64,000 nucleotides of DNA. It comes from Papiliotrema nemorosa (taxonomy: Eukaryota > Basidiomycota > Tremellomycetes > Tremellales > Rhynchogastremaceae). Position 1 is the first letter of the stretch. Every line of letters starts with the position of its first letter. Made by a program: the position numbers and the translations under genes. The notes beneath the pieces were generated by a model. The model had not been told where the DNA came from. It was given only the letters and a program-made list of their open reading frames with translations, and did not search any database. The stretch spans positions 23,204 through 87,203 of the forward strand of contig JASKOT010000048.1 in NCBI GenBank assembly GCA_032158125.1. The letters are read 5' to 3'. Positions 60,990-64,000 of the stretch are shown here, in pieces.

Positions 60990-62136
60990 GGCTGGCGAGC
61001 CAGGCATTGTGAACCTGTGTGCTTTCTTTTCAGTATTTGGTATCTGGTACAATTGACTTTTCAACTTAGATGTTTTTTGCATATTCAAAGCAACCGCTTT
61101 CGCGATCGAATGCCGCCGATTTTATAATGATCTTTAATGTTGAAGGCTACCAAACAGAATCACTCTTTTGCTCGGACGAGGATGACTGGCTTACCTGCGG
61201 GCGACTGGGGTTGAGGGAATACAGAATAGCCTGTCGAGAAGCTTGAAGTGCAGAAGCCACTCTGGATACAAGCTGATTGGCGCCCGAGAAGAAAGACCAG
61301 AGGTAGCGTCAGCGCAGTGGATCAGGCTGAAGCCAAGCGCTTCACACACGGAGGATGATAACGGAGGTTGGCAGTAGGGCAGTCTTGAGCCAAATGAGCC
61401 CAAGGCAGCGTGACTAGAATGTCGACCACCAACAATGGGCGAGGGGAATGTTCTTTCGGTGAATATGAACCTAGACAACGTTGTCATGTATTGTCGGTCC
61501 TAAGCTGTCGACCGTATATCTGTCTAACGATATCCGCTACTGGTCGTCCGGCTAAGTCACGCGATGCCCCCGACAAAATGTGTGAGATTGCCCAGTGCTT
61601 GGTCGGCCAATCTTCAATTAGTAGTCAAAAAGGAGATAGACGGTATATGTACCGATGCCTGAAACTATGTCCAGCCCGAAGAGTTGGAGAGCATGAAAGA
61701 CATTGACTGTTTGTTTGGACGACTGTTGGAATACTCTGACGCCGTGGATCAAGCTGCCGAGCCGTCGTCTAAAATCCTCGAAGACCATTGTTGTTTGCCC
61801 GACAATACATACATTTTACCCGCAATTCGAACTATTGGCTCGGCTATCCAGATACGGACTGATACTCTGTTGGAGCAGCTGCATGAGGTTAATTTTGGAA
61901 CAATAGTCGGCGTGTCAGAGACCTACAGTCTCGGTAGCTCCAGTGGTCGCCTTGCTTGGGGAAGTTAAGTAGTCGAGCAATGTGGTCTACTTGTTGACAA
62001 CATATACATTCTTCGAACCCGAGGTGGGTTCTTGATGTATCAACTCATATAGACGAGAGGCAGATCTGCCTGAACACCTCTCTTCCCGTTCATTCACCGG
62101 TGCTCTGTGTTCTGGGCCCTAGCAAGTAGGTCTGGA
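60990..62136. other. Subtelomeric region, no well-supported gene
   Basis: About 1.15 kb. One + strand frame, ATG 61693 to 61968 (about 90 residues, MKDIDCLFGRLLEYSDAVDQ...), has no family match I recognise and is reported only as a weak candidate. No tRNA or 5S gene could be folded by eye. Confidence 0.35.
61693..61968 (+). CDS. Hypothetical short ORF (weak)
   Basis: About 91 residues with a mixed hydrophobic/acidic composition (LLEYSDAVDQAAEPSSKILE) and no signal peptide or known motif. Could be a fragment of a larger gene or a chance frame. Confidence 0.2.
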   Translation: MKDIDCLFGRLLEYSDAVDQAAEPSSKILEDHCCLPDNTYILPAIRTIGSAIQIRTDTLLEQLHEVNFGTIVGVSETYSLGSSSGRLAWGS

Positions 62137-63339
62137 CTATGACACGGCGATCAGTGACGTCCCTCGCATCCTCCTTACAAGATTCCACCAATTCTCTACA
62201 GTTTCACTCCAGTTGGGTTCCATGTCAGGGATGAGGAGCAACGCGACCATCATTCGGAAGATCTTTCCTCTCTGATCATCAGTCAATCATCAGGTATAGG
62301 GGATAAGAGAGAATGATAATGCTTTCTCCGTACTGCTAGATCGTCAGTACTGATATCTGCCAAGGCAGAGCAGACGTCTTTGGCAAGCGCTGTACGTCTC
62401 GTTCTCAGATCTTCGATCTCGGCGTAGAACATCTGGCAGGTCCTTCAGCGTCACTTCGACTTCGAGCTTGATCTCCCCACAATTGCTCCTTTTCGACTTC
62501 GTCAGAGCTCGGAGGTTTTCCACTCGCGATGCTTCGCCGGTATCGACGATGCCTAGTCAGGCAGTCTGCGATAATGGGGAACAATTGCACGCAGGCAATA
62601 AATCCAGCCAAAGTGCACGTACTGGCGGCAGGCTGGCGGAAAATGCCTTGTTTTGTAATGTAGTCATCGTCGATGGCGTCAGGCAGCGGGGCAAATCCAT
62701 CATAATCCTGAAGATGTATCATGCCGCCCGAGCAGGCTCCCGTTCTGGTTTGTCGGCTGAATGTTGGACAGACTTTAGGACATGATTTCTTACATGTCGA
62801 CGGCATAAGTATGCCAGAAATCCGCCTCCTGAGTTGCATCTCTACGCAGTCGACGGGACCACATAGTCGTGTCGCCTCTTCATCCGTCAGACGCAACGAG
62901 TTGACCATTTGAGATACTTCTGCAAGGAGCATGGCGGGTTTCCGGAATTGTCCAACCGACTGAGCGTAAAAATGAGCACTGGCCATCTCAGTCCGAACTT
63001 CTGAGTAGCTCATCTGCTCACGATGTGACAATAATGATGCCAACATGGGCGAAGCTCGGCCGGTGATATCGCCTGTCAAGCATGAGCTTGATCGCATCTG
63101 CGCCGCAACGCTTCAATATGGTCCCGATTGAGACCGGTTCCGAGGCGACTCAACGGGGATCGACCAGTTGTATATGCCGCTCGCATATTAGTTGAGAGGT
63201 GAAGGTTGCGGCGCATGTAGAATACAGAGAGCTGGATCATGGCCATCAACTCGCAGAAGAGTGCCCAGACCAGCTGGCGAGGGTATACCAGGGGTTTCTG
63301 CGCAAGTAGCTGTATGACCGCCTCGTTCTTCGTCATCAT
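62137..63339 (-). CDS. Fungal-specific transcription factor-like protein without visible zinc cluster (partial or degraded)
   Basis: Reads like the middle-homology region of Zn2Cys6 regulators: MMTKNEAVIQLLAQKPLVYP, RQLVWALFCELMAMIQLSVF and then MASAHFYAQSVGQFRKPAML, LAEVSQMVNSLRLTDEEATR, IPIIADCL-type helices, RRSIASGKPPSSDEVEKEQL. After further splices: MFYAEIEDLRTRRTALAKDV and MMVALLLIPDMEPNWSETVE-NWWNLVRRM, with a stop at 62137-62139. Upstream (63340-63650) a few coding-like pieces are interrupted by stops and no CysCys cluster is found before the telomere, 620 bp away. So the gene is either N-terminally truncated, degraded, or a zinc-cluster-free member. Exon borders are uncertain. Confidence 0.55.
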
Positions 63340-63853
63340 GCTTGTCTGCTCAAAAGACTGAAGAAAGCGTGAAATCCTACCCGATCCGTTTCAGAATCGG
63401 CCCTGATTTAAGATACCGTGACTTTGGACGACGTCGCTTAGGGACGGGAACTGTTCCCCAAGTTGGCTCCCAGTCCTCAAAATGTCCCGCTCTTGCAGGG
63501 GTGACAGCAAGGCAAATCACCTTGAAGACTCACTGAGATAGTAGCATCGACGAGAGCCGTAGGCCGATCAGCCCTTGCTGTTCGAGACGATTTTCGCCAG
63601 GCGACTCATCCGGCGGGATCCCCCTCAGCGTCATGCAAGCTTGGGTTTCGGGATCTAGTTTGCCGCCCAGCTGCGGCCTTTCTCTAGGCATCCAGTTTTA
63701 CGAGTACTTTCATTTCTTGTTTTTTTTTTATATCAAACTTCCAGTCCTTGTTATCTTTCCTATCTTTCTTTTCTTTTTTTTCTTCGTTTTCTATTTTCCC
63801 TTTGAAATCCAACCGTGAAACCGGGTCCGCTTCATCGGTCCCCACCCGCCAGG
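63340..63853. other. Subtelomeric spacer with pyrimidine-rich tract
   Basis: Holds remnants of coding-like sequence on the - strand (63410-63640) and a strongly T/C-rich stretch on the + strand (about 63708-63800, runs of T up to 9). No complete gene. Confidence 0.5.
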
Positions 63854-63960
63854 TCACCATGTCCCTTCCAGGAATGCTTTACCATCGCCGTCAACGTAGA
63901 TGATGTAGGCAATTAGGTCACCAAACTCGGAGAACTCTGCGGTCTTGAAAGCAAACGTCT
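63854..63960 (-). pseudogene. C-terminal fragment of an ORF truncated by the telomere
   Basis: From the telomere junction to the stop at 63854-63856, the - strand is open for 35 codons: QTFAFKTAEFSEFGDLIAYI then IYVDGDGKAFLEGTW. Codon use looks coding. The upstream part of the gene would lie beyond the telomere, so it has been lost. No family recognised. Confidence 0.5.
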
Positions 63961-64000
63961 GGGGGGGTTAGGGGGTTAGGGGGTTAGGGGGTTAGGGGGT
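63961..64000 (+). repeat. Telomeric repeat (TTAGGGGG)n
   Basis: Seven Gs, then four exact TTAGGGGG units starting at 63968, 63976, 63984 and 63992, ending in T at the window edge. The G-rich strand runs 5' to 3' outward, the orientation of a right chromosome end. The unit matches the TTAG(4-6) type known from Cryptococcus. Confidence 0.95.

Noticed and set aside
61910..61975. Possible small structured RNA (GGTAGCTCCAGTGG... and AGTTAAG) resembling tRNA or 5S pieces
   Set aside because: No cloverleaf, no T-loop and no 5S-like overall fold could be drawn.

Overview
This is the right-hand end of a fungal chromosome. The last 40 bases are a (TTAGGGGG)n telomere reading towards the window end. 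Genes are broken by many short introns (about 35-60 nt, GT-AG, two of them apparently GC-AG), the sequence is moderately GC-rich, and the contents (Zn2Cys6 regulators, DAL5-like and sugar MFS carriers, a PDR-type ABC pump, a CPL1-like secreted protein) point to a basidiomycete yeast. The TTAGGGGG unit and the CPL1-like domain favour Tremellomycetes (Cryptococcus/Kwoniella relatives). That assignment is inference.

Layout. 0-10 kb holds mostly core genes: mitochondrial NAD(P) transhydrogenase (cut by the left edge), a degenerate aldo-keto reductase, a small PUB-like ORF, a Ser/Thr/Pro-rich coiled-coil protein and a GT92 glycosyltransferase. 10.5-16 kb is a divergent pair: cytosolic GH36 alpha-galactosidase and an alpha-glucoside-type sugar porter, with repeated ATTCCCGT motifs between them. 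16-19.5 kb has a beta-lactamase-fold serine hydrolase and a secreted cutinase. 20.5-31.6 kb looks like an amine/amino-acid catabolic cluster: DAL5-like carrier, aldehyde dehydrogenase, DAO-type flavoenzyme, GABA-type permease and Zn2Cys6 regulator. 31.9-34.1 kb is the conserved circularly permuted GTPase GNL1. 35-39.9 kb is a PDR-type ABC transporter. 40.2-48.0 kb is a lactose cluster: GH2 beta-galactosidase, divergent Zn2Cys6 regulator and a LAC12-like permease. 49.7-58.0 kb is a second nutrient cluster built from the same four families as the 20-31 kb one: Zn2Cys6 regulator, intronless DAO-type flavoenzyme, APC amino-acid permease and intronless DAL5-like carrier. 58-64 kb is subtelomeric: a small possible membrane protein, a secreted cysteine-rich CPL1-like protein, a regulator without a visible zinc cluster, and the C-terminal tail of an ORF cut off by the telomere.

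Together, the distal 50 kb is a chain of substrate-specific modules (enzyme + transporter + regulator) for alpha-galactosides, beta-galactosides and amines or amino acids, with housekeeping genes towards the centromere side. No CRISPR array, rRNA, tRNA or intact transposon was seen. Exon boundaries were read by eye; coordinates given for a CDS span start codon to stop codon including introns.
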